Source: Crambe crambe (Eukaryota; Porifera; Demospongiae; Poecilosclerida; Crambeidae). Taken from it: a stretch of DNA of 64,000 nt. The position numbers and the translations under genes were made by a program. The notes under the pieces were generated by a model. That model was given only the letters and a program-made list of their open reading frames with translations. It had not been told where the DNA came from and did no database searches. Position 1 is the first letter of the stretch; every line of letters begins with the position of its first letter. Below, in pieces: positions 23,870 to 34,898 of this stretch. The stretch is from NCBI GenBank assembly GCA_963924555.1, contig OZ004593.1:3902480-3966479 (forward strand). Reading direction: 5' to 3'.

Positions 23870-24615
23870 GCACACTTTAACTCGTCGGTAGGGGGCGGAG
23901 CGTATGGGCGGGGCCACGTATAAGTGCATATGTAGCTACAGTGCAGCTTAATCAGTTCAGTAGCTCTTAAGTTTAGTAAGCTAGGTCTTCAGTTTAATCG
24001 TTTAGCTAGCTTATCTAATGATCTTCCTGATACTTCTTGCTGCATTGCAGTATTGATGCTCATCCTATAGAGCCAGTACTTGGCTGTAGTGTAGTCAGCT
24101 CACTTTACCATGCCATGCACATGTCATTTACATTGCTGTTGCTGTAAAATTTTATATTAAATGATCGACAAAACTTAAATAGCTAAATAAATTCTTCCAG
24201 AGACTGTGTATGTGCCTACAAAAGAAAAAAAGATAGGTTTATGTAGAGCTGGCTTTGTACTGTAGCCTCATGTCAAATAATAATCACTGTATACTCTCAG
24301 TTCAAGTGACGATCAATACTGCCACCCTCAATTCTTTACTTACACAAACTTACTTTCAACTTCAAGCATAAAAAGGATAGAAACAAGTGAGTGCAAAAAA
24401 TTTCTTCTAAATAAAAAGTTAAGTAGGGATAGCCTCTGTATAATGTACTGCAGCCTCGTATGAAAATAATCCCTACATTTACAACGGCCCATAGCTAGCT
24501 GTAGGCAGTGAATGTAAATGTAGGGATTATTTTCATACGAGGCTGCAGTACATTATACAGAGGCTATCCCTACTTAACTTTTTATTTAGAAGAAATTTTT
24601 TGCACTCACTTGTAA
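23870..24615 (+). repeat. Dispersed repeat R, copy A (5'-truncated)
   Basis: From the GTAGGGGGCGGAGC stretch through AGTACTTGGCTGTAGTGTAG, ACCATGCCATGCACATGTCA and ATCAATACTGCCACCCTCA, ending in the palindromic MITE at 24388-24614. Copies B (24640-25340) and C (61345-62268) have the same order. Copy A lacks the 5' ~190 bases (CCGACTTACTGGCTATAGTC...) present in B and C. No reading frame: a non-autonomous element. Confidence 0.8.
24388..24614. mobile_element. Near-perfect palindromic MITE at the end of repeat R copy A
   Basis: Arms of roughly 100 bases (AGTGAGTGCAAAAAATTTCT, AAGTTAAGTAGGGATAGCCT, GTACTGCAGCCTCGTATGAA and their reverse complements) around a ~35-base centre. The near identity of the arms suggests recent activity or conversion. 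A matching foldback is at 62010-62268, and 25205-25340 keeps the left arm only. Confidence 0.85.
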
Positions 24616-24639
24616 TAATAATAGGGATAATAAATATAA

Positions 24640-25340
24640 GATCGACGCCCCGACTTACTGGCTATAGTCATCAAAATTCTGCTTTGGCCATCTGTTAGAG
24701 CGGCACCTAGAGGCTGATTTTTTGCTCTTAGTTTTGACTAAGGCTCTACTTCACTATTCGATAGCACTCGGCACTAGCTAATCTTTCTACGCCATTTTGA
24801 AGCGCACGTCGTTAGGGGGCGGGGCTTATGGGCGGAGCCACGTAAGCTTAGCTAGGTCTTCAGTACAATTTAATCGTTTATTCTTATCTGATGATGTTTA
24901 ATACAGTCACTCCTTGCTGAACTTATAGTAGTGTTATAGCCAGTACTTGGCTGTAGTGTAGTCAGCTCACTTCACCATGCCATGCACATGTCATTTAGCT
25001 ACATTGCTGTTGCTGTAAAGTAAATAATAGACAAAACTTAAATAGCTGAACAAATTCTTCAACCAGAGACTGTGTATGTACCTACAAAAGAAAGAGATAC
25101 TCATGTCAAATTAATAATCACTGCATGCATACTCTCAGTTGAAGTGACAGTCAATACTGCTACTCAATTCTTTACATACACAAACTTACATTCAACTTCA
25201 AGCACTATGAAAAAAGGATAGAAACAAGTAAGCGCAAAAAATTTCTTCTAAATAAAATGGTTAAGTAGGGATAGCTTAAAATCTAGCTGGGCTATAATAT
25301 AATGTACTGCAGCCTCGTATGAAAATAATCCCTACTTTTA
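24640..25340 (+). repeat. Dispersed repeat R, copy B (3' arm only partly kept)
   Basis: Starts with GATCGACGCCCCGACTTACT and CACCTAGAGGCTGATTTTTT, continues with AGGGGGCGGGGCTTATGG and the shared TGGCTGTAGTGTAGTCAGCT block, and ends in the left arm of the MITE. It follows copy A head to tail with only about 25 bases between them, which points to a tandem duplication. Confidence 0.8.
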
Positions 25341-25605
25341 CCATAGATATATTACACGGAACAGGATTGGAAACTCCCCAAATTTGCGGACTATCCATGC
25401 CATAGCGCACGCGGCCTGCTATGCACAATGCAGCTGGCCTAGTTAAGCACGGGTGATGGCTCTAATATAAGTCAAACAGGTATGGTTGCTTCTTTATAAA
25501 CTAGCTACGTAGCTATCTGAAAGATAGTTATAACAGCTAGGGCTAGCTAGCAAGCCATAAGCAAACAGGTAAAGATTTTACTTTTCCAACTTCATTGATT
25601 GTTCA

Positions 25606-26050
25606 GATTCTACTTCATGCAAAGACCGCAGAGACCTTTTCATAGCTACAATACAGTCTGTGATATCAGATGAAGGTTTCCACTTGCAGTCTGCACGAGC
25701 TCAGGAGGCACTGAAGTCAGCAAAGAGTCTTATGCAGTGGCTTCTTATAGAGAAAAACACAAACAGGACTGATATTTTTTTGGAGTTGCTGTTTGCTGAC
25801 TTGGATAAATGTCTTGATGATAAGAAGAGGCGGATGCACAAAATGTGGGAGAAATTTCATAAACTGAGAATATCAGAGCAATTCAATAAAAGATGGGTGA
25901 AATTTTTAGGTTATAGTGGTGGTGATGCAGCTAAAGATCCAATCCTCTATCAGCATCTGACTCAATTATTGCTCGAGAGACGAGTGAAAGAGCACTATCC
26001 TGTGGCAGAGGAGCAAAGTAAACAAAAAAAGACTGGACTTAAGCTTCCTA
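25606..26050 (+). pseudogene. Fragment of a transposon-associated ORF running into a minisatellite
   Basis: The frame reads DSTSCKDRRDLFIATIQSVI, then SDEGFHLQSARAQEALKSAK ... DLDKCLDDKKRRMHKMWEKF and PILYQHLTQLLLERRVKEHY. The pattern of helix-rich text with KRRMHKMWE-H and P-L-YQ-T is one I associate with repeated transposon-linked proteins of cnidarians and sponges, without a functional name. A splice acceptor (TTGTTCAG) may precede it. The C-terminal ~25 codons come from the 70-bp minisatellite, so the original end is lost. Confidence 0.5.
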
Positions 26051-26600
26051 GCGAAATAAAAGCTTTTGCTATAGGGACCAGTCAGCGATATGGGGCCCCC
26101 TCAATTTTCCAAGCTTCCTAGCGAAATAAAAGCTTTTGCTATAGGGACCAGTCAGCGATATGGGGCCCCCTCAATTTTCCAAGCTTCCTAGCGAAATAAA
26201 AGCTTTTGCTATAGGGACCAGTCAGCGATATGGGGCCCCCTCAATTTTCCAAGCTTCTTAGCAAAATAAAAGCTATAGGGACCAGTCAGTGATATCAATT
26301 TTCCGCAAAATAAAAGCTTTTGCTATAGGGACCAGTCAGCGATATGGGGCTCCCTCGAATTTCTAAGCTTCCTAGCATAATGAAAGCTTTTACTATAGGG
26401 ACCAGTCAGTGACATGGGGCCCCCTCAATTTTCCAAGCTTCTTAGCAAAATAAAAGCTATAGGGACCAGTCAGTGATATGGGGCTCCCTCAATTTTCCAA
26501 GCTTCCTAGCAAAATAAAAGCTTTTGCTATAGGGACCAGTCAGTGATATGGGGCCCCCTCAATTTTCCAAGCTTCCTAACAAAATAAAAGCTTAACTTTA
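26041..26600. repeat. 70-bp minisatellite, about 8 copies
   Basis: Units start AAGCTTCCTAGCGAAATAAA and contain GGGACCAGTCAGCGATATGG and GGCCCCCTCAATTTTCC. The first three units are identical over 70 bases; later ones are shortened or mutated. Related GGGGCCCCATATC pieces at 27460-27525 suggest the array was once larger or was shuffled. Confidence 0.92.
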
Positions 26601-27500
26601 CAGTGTAGCTGTGATGGTGCCTGAATATTGTCCACCCAGAATGGATAATTTTTACCAGTGAGTAATGTCCCCCTAGGACATAATGTCCCCCCTCAGTGAA
26701 TAATGAAATCCTCATTGTCACTGCATGGATGCGAGAGAGAGATTGGTGGTTTTCTCCAGTCTAGCTATAAAAATCACCTTGGAAGAAGCGTGGAAGAAGT
26801 GTGGTGAAATTCTAGCTAGCTATGTCGCATGCTAGATGAGAAAATGTCATCTTGATTCTTGGTCCACAATTGGATAGTTCGACCACAAAATAGCTATCTA
26901 TAGCTAGGTGAGGTTCCCTATTTCTACTCAGTAAGCTATGTCACATGACACTAGAAAAGTGTCTCAGTCTGCATGGTCAACGTCACAGAGTCTATGAAGC
27001 AAGTCAGTCAGAAAATTTACACTCGATCGTGGTTATAATACTCCAACCATTAGAATACTGTAGCTATGAGGAATCTATATAGAAACTATGTATCTTTGCC
27101 TCTTGTATGCAATGCATACCAGCTAGCCCAAGTCAATGGCGTCCTACCTCACATGGTTAGCCCCCTGAAACTCATGGCAGCTAGCTATGCATGCCTAGAT
27201 GAACAGGGCAGGGGCTAACTCCAAGAAGCTCTGCCCACCAAATCAACACATCAGTCTAGCTATAGCAATTTTTATAGGCTGCTGGATCTTCCTCCTCCTA
27301 AGACCATTCTTAGACTGCTCGTCATAGCCATCAGGACACACTCCACCTGTTAAGTACTCTTTGATGATAGCTATTCCCGATCCCAGCTGATTGCCAGCAC
27401 ACGTGCATGGGCCCTATTTCACTGGGGGAGCCCCAAAATACTAGCGCTATGAGGCCCCCTGGGGGCCCCATTTCACTAGTGATATACGGTCGGGGGCCCC
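26600..27500. other. Stretch without recognisable gene
   Basis: AT-rich sequence with TAGCTAGC-type short motifs common across the window. The end (27410-27530) carries degenerate GGGGCCCC/ATATC copies related to the 70-bp minisatellite. Short open frames show no family signal. Confidence 0.4.
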
Positions 27501-27503
27501 ATA

Positions 27504-28075
27504 TCACGGGGGGCCCCATATCGCTCCTACACCGGCATATGTCCGTTTACTGCAGTAAACTATAGCTAAATATAGTAACAATTTACACATTTCACCGTCT
27601 ACACTAGTTGCATGCTCTCGCCGCTTCGTGTCTCGATACGCCCTTGCTATATACCTGTAACTTGTGTGATTGATTTCTTCCATAGTTTCCATGATAATGG
27701 AATAATCCTTCAGCACAACTTCAATGGCTCCATGCCTTCCAGTCCACCGGGTAAGGCGTAGAGGCTTCAGAACAAAACCACTATTCTCTTGTTATGCTAA
27801 TTTCTCAGAGAATAAATGTGCTCTCTTTGGTGAGAATTTGATGAGCTTAACAATCTCTCTCATTATGTCAGGAGCATTACGAAGGATTGCAAGGCTTCCT
27901 GCAAACAAAGATTAAGGGAATGGGTAAAATAATGGACGGAAATAGCAGCAGGAACTTCTTTCTTTATTCTTGTGGCAACTCCATTTTGAATTATCATTAG
28001 TGCCTGCATGTAAAAATATACTGCTTGGAGTTTGTTGAGTATGTTACAATTGATTTTATTGGACCGATATCTCAT
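27504..28075 (-). pseudogene. hAT transposase central fragment (ZMYM1-like type)
   Basis: On the minus strand 28075-27870 gives GVATRIKKEVPAAISVHYFT followed by HSLNLCLQ, the block holding the conserved H-HSLNL. About 27860-27640 gives KLIKFSPKRAHLFSEKLA, LRLTRWTGRHGAIEVVLKDY and SIIMETMEEIN. Stops and frame changes separate these, and neither end of the protein is present, so it is a dead internal piece. It is a different region of the same type of transposase as at 11245-12250. Confidence 0.75.
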
Positions 28076-28079
28076 ATAC

Positions 28080-29988
28080 AGTATAGCAGGAAATATTGAC
28101 GAAGATTTTAATTTTTTGACGCTTTAGCTATTTAAATATCAAATTGCCAAAAATAAAACCGTCAAAAAGTCGCGCGGTTTAATTAAGTTCACTATACGTT
28201 GCGTTCTGTTTATTGCACACCACTGTTGGAGAGAAAGTTAATTCTAAATTTATAGGCCTCCTTGGAGAAGTAGCGCCTTGAACCTGTGATGGCGTAACAA
28301 ATTGAAGAGCCATCCATCACTATAAAGAGAGAACAAGTGGCTGAAATTCTTCAACAACGATTGCAGCTGTCTTATAGCATAAAGATTGCTATAACTGGAG
28401 AACTCATGCTAAATTGATGATATCATAGCTATATGGCGAGCTAGTACATACACAGCTCGTATGCACGACGCACGCTTATTATTTATTTTGCGCGATTTCA
28501 GATTCCGTCAAATTAAATACCGTCATTGGAGGAAATCGTGTAATATAATTCCAGTCAATATTTCCGGCTATACGGTATATATTAACACTAAACTTCACAA
28601 ATTGATTTATGACCTACATAGATTATGTAATTGGATAATACGTATTCCTAACCTTAAATCCTAGACCATCAAGACGCTCAATTGCTTCCCAGACAATAGA
28701 TAAAGATAGTCTGAGTGGATACCTCTTGTGGTAAAGTGGGCATAAGGAAAGCGGTCTTGGCAGCCAGTGGCTAATGCCCTGGAATTCTATGGTCGTGCTC
28801 ACACCACCAAGACAGAATATTTGTGACCAGATTTGCGAAAAAAGGCCACTCAGCGAAAATTAAAAATTTAGGGTTAAGATGAAATTCATTATCTATGGCC
28901 CCTAGGCTCTCTATTGCGCAAATTTCAAAGCTGTAGCTTCTATGATGCCCAAGGAACTGCTCTTAGAAGTTTCAAGAAGCGTCCATTAGCGTTTCTGAAA
29001 AAGCTGAGTAAGCTACGTAAACATTATTTCCGGACACGCCCGTGCACTACAAAAATTGCATGGCAAAAAGATGATGGGCGGAGTTTCGAACTAAAGTCTA
29101 GTTTCTTGCCTTCTGGCACTAAGAAGTGCTAACCGAAGCTCAGGGAAGAGAAATAAGGTATCGAAGGTAGCGTAGATAGCTTAGTCTGTTCATATTTCCG
29201 AGCGCATAAGCTTAAAAGCCTACTTTAGTTCTGATGATTTTCCACATGGCTTTCTACTGTTGGAATCTCCGTGCACGAAGCTTTCATGGCTGACTAGCCG
29301 ACTTTAGTGTTTCATTTGAAGCCTTTATACTTTAGTCTCAGCTCCAAAAATTTGTCTGTTATTTGTTCAAGGATCATAGTTGTCACTTGTGATATAAAAT
29401 TTTTTCGTCTAATTTTAGGTCAACTGACTAAACGCACATTATTAATTTCGTCACGGAGTGGCTGGTTTTCGTAAATCGGGTCACATTTAATAAGTTTTTT
29501 GATTGTCTCAATGATCGGAACATGCAAGAACACTTCAAAAGAATGAAACCTATTTAGCTACATGTATAGCTAGACTAAAAATATTTTTACCCCGCGCGCG
29601 AATGCGCAGAAAAGGGTAAATTTCACCAATGAGGCTGCAAGTGCCCAGACTTTAGCATCACTCTCAGATGACATCAACTCTACCTGCCTAGTTCTGGAAT
29701 GTACGGACCTGGAGCATTACTTTGGAACAGATTTCACATCAGCTATCCTTAAGATGCCATGCATGCTTGCCCCTCATGTAAGAGAGAAGACATCTGCAGA
29801 GACTCAACTACTGCCACCTCAGCAGCAAAGAACTCCCCCGAGCTTTCATCTGTGACTTAGTCTTCTTCAACCAATTATGTCATTTCACTAAACTGTTTCA
29901 AACTTGAACCCTATATCTCATATTTTATTATGCCCACTTGGGTCTTTTTGACTTCAAAGCAATCGGTAAATATATATGTCTGTGTCTA
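28080..29988. other. Stretch without recognisable gene
   Basis: No exon could be supported. It contains one copy of the dispersed CTACTGTTGGAATCTCCGTG repeat (29256-29305, relative at 6500-6560). Open frames at 28461-28664 and 28914-29132 are basic and without family signal. Confidence 0.4.
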
Positions 29989-32465
29989 CAGTGCCGGTAC
30001 AGGTGTCACAGTTTATTTTGTCGCTGGGAGATTCTATCGCGGCAATAAAATATCCTAGGAAATTCTGTTGCGAGCGACATAATTTTCTAGGATATTTTGT
30101 TGCTGCCAGGATATATTGTCGCTGCATGTGAAATAGCTCCGTATCTAATTATACAAAGACAATTGCTCCTAGCTAGCAATAAAAAATCACTATTTTTATT
30201 CTTTTAGTGTTCGATAGTGATATCTCCTAGCCTAAGGATATTTTTCATTAGCTATATTTCTATAGTTAATGAGAGATAGAGCAATGCAAAATCTAAAGCT
30301 TGTCAGCTATTCGCCTTAGTAGGGTGTATATATTATGTATCACTCACACTTCAAAAGAGCATGTTTTTTCTATTACCTAGCTATGTAGCTAGGAAGTTAA
30401 GTGTAACGATGTAATATCTCACAAGTTTATAGCAGCAAATAATTTATCCATTGATGTATACAAATCAATATTAAAAAATATCTACAAGGAGTGACAAAAT
30501 TATTCTAAGTGATTACGTTGCTCTGCTCTGTATCATTAACTACTCACTGAAAGTGATAATTATCGTTATGTTAAAGCTGCTAGCTATTAAGAGCAAAGAA
30601 AATTCCCGGAATTTATCACCTATATATATAGTTAATAGCTGGTCAGAACATGTCTCTTAGCTAATATAGATTATTCTACATAGAGTTCCAGCAAAATACT
30701 ATCTGTATGATCTGTCTCTAGAGTTTACACAATCTACCCACCTATGCCTATGTTGAGTTCCTAATGCAGGAATAGTACTTGATTAATTTGGCTGTTGCTA
30801 CAATTAGAGTAATTTTAAAAAGCATTCCATATTCTATTCCATATTTTTTAGTCACCCGGCTTTGTGTATGAGACTAACTTCCTACAGAATAGCAATGAAA
30901 GTTTCATAAGCCTACCTTCATTCCCTTCTTCTTTAATAATCTTGTACAGATAGCTACACTTGCCCACCCAGTCTAATCGCCAGCGTTGGCGAGGCCCATA
31001 CAACTTTAATTGCACAGACACGCACTTTTATCACTCACCAGTTTACGGAAGTATCCGGAGGGAGTGTTTGTGGTCAAATTCACTTCCTTTAGTTGTAGTG
31101 CCGAGATTTTCCCTTTACAGAAGGCATAAAGCTGCCTGTAGCTGCACCTTGCACGGTACTAACTCCACTATAATTTTAATAGCAAATGCAGCTGCACGCG
31201 CGAAGCAGCTGCTACATTTTTGTGGTCTTTGATATTGTGATAATCAATCGTGTTGTGGGCTGTGACATTTGTATTTCACACTTCCTGCCACTACTTCGAA
31301 GGTATGTAGAGCTCCTCCTATTATAAGTGGCATGTTATGCGTAATAAAATTAACTGTCCATTAGTGCATGTCTGTAATACAGCCTTTGCTTTATAGAGCC
31401 TTTGAATGCTACTCATAGCTTGAAGCTATACTGTTCATTGAATATAATGGCCTACTGAATAAGAATGGTGTGTTGGTATTAGCTATTAGCTAGCAGTAGT
31501 CCATCCAAATCTTTTACTATAGCTATACACACACTATAGCAATGACAACCCTTGCCCATGGACCATGTCACTCTGTAAGCAGTGATCATTCAGATACACA
31601 CTTAAAAATATTGATTGACTATTAATCATCATGGGACACTTTCAGACACGGATACCTCTGCCAGGCTTCCATGAAGCAAATCCAAAGGAAAACCCTTAGC
31701 TAACATTAAAATTTCCATCCTTGATGGCTCCCCAACCAAGCAGGTAGCTACGAACAGAAACAATTTATTGTATTCAGAACTGTAAAAAACTGACATACAG
31801 CACCACCAATCTTTTAATACCCCAGGCCAACCCCAGATAAAGTTGATATTCTCTCTTGATAGGTACAGATGTGTATCACATACGTTTGATACTATTATGT
31901 TTCCTGGGAGTAAGATTTTCATCCTAAAGATGCTAGCTATAGGTTCCTGAATCAGAATGCCCTTATCTCTCTTTGAACACTATATCAAAAAAGCTACTAC
32001 CACACTTAATGTCTGTACTCCTTTTTCATGGGATCGGGAATACCAGTTTTCTCTCTACATTCTATCATTTTTCTCCTTCATCAATAATGAAACACTGTGT
32101 GGTTCATTAGGACAAGTGACAGCAGATCCTGCCTCCCCTTCCCTCCGACTTGTTGGCTGTGGATATTTTAGAGTATATTTATCATGATTTCAGCAATCTT
32201 CACCAATCACCCTCTTTTATTCAATGAAATCAGAGTCTCTCCATGACTTGCACTATCATCAGGAGAACAGTGTGGGAGTGAGCAGACATGACCATGCCCT
32301 TTACCGAAGCTCTAAAGCTCCACTGGAATCACTCCCTGTGGTATTAGAGATGTGGCATCATGCAACTTCCAACGACATTGATCTTCCAGGTAAGTTAGCT
32401 GTTTGAGAAATGTAATTAAGATTCGATTTCTAGCTCACTGACACACATACATTTACCTATATAGC

Positions 32466-32771
32466 TGGAAATGGTTGGATGGAAAAGTCCAAAGTGTCTT
32501 AGACGTTCCTGAAAACATGGCAAGAGTTCAGGAGAGGTTGGATTTTGTTTTCAATGGGTGTGGCTGAAAATTGACAAGCATACAAATGTGGACCAGGATC
32601 CAAGTGTGTCAACTGTTTAAATAGCTATGACAACAGTCTCAATCATCCTGAAGCAGTGATGGAGCTGTAAACATTGATGGACTTCAGAAACAGAACGAAG
32701 AATTGATAGGAGATAATATAGAGAGTGATGAAGAACATGAACTAAATGAAAGACAGGATGAATGGGTGTGA
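32466..32771 (+). pseudogene. Transposon ORF C-terminus with CXC-like cysteine motif
   Basis: The plus strand reads DVPENMARVQERLDFVFNGC, then YKCGPGSKCVNCLN in a shifted frame, then an acidic tail DGLQKQNEELIGDNIESDEE ending QDEWV and a stop. The CGPG-KC-NC pattern after a GC(G) start is the tesmin/TSO1-like CXC motif seen in ORFs of several animal transposons. The pieces are out of frame with each other. It may be what is left of the transposase of the inner element. Confidence 0.5.
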
Positions 32772-33639
32772 CATTTGCATTTTACATACTTACATCCACA
32801 AAATTGCTACCGTATATTATACAAGCAATACTACACAGGATCCAGCTAGAATCTGAAGTGTCCACTGCTAGGAACGAAAATTCTAGCAAGAAACACTATG
32901 ACGTGATGAAACTAGCCAAGCAACAGAGGCAACATATAGCTGAATTTTCTGCCTGTTTATAGCTTGCAACAATGTTTACTGTGCAGTAATACTTACCTAG
33001 GTTTCATCTTTAGCAGAAAGTGCTCTCCATATTGCTTCTTCGGCTTCTAAGAGGCAGTTACAGTCCATACAAAACACCCGCACAATTTCTGTTTTTCGAC
33101 TACAATTTATGACGTCATCGCTAATACGTGGTAATTAATTACGTGCACTGGCGATTAGACTGCACCCGGTACCCTTGGGCTTCTGCACAAGAGCAGTAAC
33201 GAATTTATCCAAGATCCTCACTGATGCTAAGAGCCTGTGTTTTATAAGTAGCACACTTTCCACTTCTCTTTAACTGCGGTCATGCGGTATGCGCGGGACA
33301 AGTGCGTCGCATGTTTAGGCGGGACGGGATGGATTCTAAGTGCCAGCACTACCGGACCTATAGCTCTAAAAATAGTATCCGGCTGCCGGACGTATAGACA
33401 CAGCGTAATAAATTATATGTTCTCGCTATGAAATATGGAATATAGTCATGAATGCAGTGCTGAGCAACAAAATATCCTATGAGAAATGTATCAAGTAGCT
33501 ATAGCTAGCTGCGATAATATATCCTAGCGGCGACAGGAGATTACGTTGCTCGCGACAGGATATTTGTCGCCGAAACAGTATCTCCCAGAGACAAAATGAC
33601 TCATAATGTCCGTCGCTCAAGGTGACGGACATTATGGCT

Positions 33640-33835
33640 TAGACACTTCACTTGGAACTTCCGTTATTTTTTTGTGGGGCGTGGAAGGTGCTAGAGTGAT
33701 CTCTACGCTCTTAGCATCAACTTGAAACTTTTGTTCTGAATTAGCTCTGGTGCAAAGAGCGTGGAAATAGCGCCTCTCTATCACGAGCCACGCCCCACAG
33801 ATAGATTCACGGAAGTTCCAAGAGAAGTGTAATGA
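33640..33835. repeat. Small palindromic repeat
   Basis: CACTTCACTTGGAACTTCCG with TGTGGGGCGTGG is mirrored by CCACGCCCCACA and ACGGAAGTTCCAAGAGAAGT. On both sides lie copies of GACGGACATTATG in opposite orientation (33605-33632 and 33965-34005). Confidence 0.65.
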
Positions 33836-34822
33836 ACAGTAAACCACATCGCGGGCTTTTAATCTCGCCCACGCATGGGATATAAATTATTGCAGCGTGC
33901 GAGCGTAGGACTCTCAGGTCATGACTCATTGAGATCAAAGGCCCGCTTTGTGGTTTATAAGCGATAATGTCCATCGTAATGAGTGACGGACATTATGAGT
34001 CATATTGTCCGTAGACCACGGAAACATTTAATCCCCATGAAGATAAGAAAGCGCAGCCGCTAAAGCGTCACTTTACTGTAGCTAGCCCAGTCTATACCCA
34101 CCTTAGCTAGCTTTAGTAGGATATAAAATTGTTAATAACAGGTTATATGGAGTATAAATAATCTTTGCCCTCGAGCGCATATATTTTACAATTTTAATGA
34201 GTCTTGACCTGAGAGTCAGCTCGCTCACTACAATTAAAATAACCTATCTTCTCACCAGATAGAAACGTATCCGAGTGTACTGTCCAGCAATATATAGCTT
34301 TAGTATTGTGAACAAAAAGAAGCCATGATTCAAACTCTTAGGAGAATTTTGAGCAAGTTTTCCTATTCAAATTTGTTCTAGACAACCAGGGATGAAATCA
34401 AACAGCTAGCTATTGCTTCTTGATAGGATTTTGTTGCTCAGCACTGCATTCATGACTATATTGGATATTTCATAGCAAGAGCGTATTTCAGATATGTAGC
34501 ATGCTATAAGTGACGCTCTAGCCAGCTATTAATGTAGGTGACAAATACTGGGAATTTTCATTGCTCTTAATAGCTAGCAGCTTTAACATTACCATAATTA
34601 TCACTCTCAATGAGTAGCTAATGTGATACAGAGCAACGTAATCACTTAGAATAATTTGTCACTCCTTGATATTTTCCAATACTGATTTGTATTCATCAAT
34701 GGATAAATTATTTGCTGCTATAAACTTGTGAGATATTCCTTAACTTCCTAGCTACATAGCTAGATACTAGAAAAAAAAACATGTTCCTTTGAAGTAAGAG
34801 CAATACATTATAAACTGTGACA

Positions 34823-34826
34823 CCGG
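34823..34826. other. Target-site duplication CCGG, left
   Basis: CCGG precedes the first base of the left terminal repeat; the same four bases follow the right repeat at 48247-48250. Joining the two flanks gives TGACACCGGCAGGAC, which fits the terminal repeat of the older element ending here. Confidence 0.8.
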
Positions 34827-34898
34827 TGTTGCAGTGATTTCTGTTTCCCCGGGTTGCGTGTTTCCCCGCACATATAACCCTAGGGAGGAATGTTTCCC
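34827..34898 (+). repeat. Left terminal inverted repeat (72 bp, perfect)
   Basis: Identical to the reverse complement of 48175-48246. It holds three copies of TGTTTCCCC (34842, 34859, 34891); a fourth lies just inside at 34947. These direct repeats near the tip could be transposase binding sites. Confidence 0.93.

Larger units (their letters stand above)
29989..34826. mobile_element. Nest of old DNA transposons, later hit by the 13.4-kb element
   Basis: Several inverted-repeat pairs are nested. Outermost: GGTGTCACAGTTTA at 30002-30015 and its complement at 34811-34824, with TGCCGG just outside. Next: 30340-30650 mirrors 34510-34800 (AATAATTTATCCATTGATG, GTTAAAGCTGCTAGCTATTA). Third: 30010-30125 mirrors 33490-33605 (TTGTCGCTGGGAGAT, TAGGATAT). 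Fourth: 33415-33480 mirrors 34430-34490. Thus at least one element is inserted inside another. A TE reading-frame relic lies at 32466-32771. The right outer terminal repeat is cut at CCGG by the element starting at 34827; its remaining bases continue at 48251. Confidence 0.65.
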
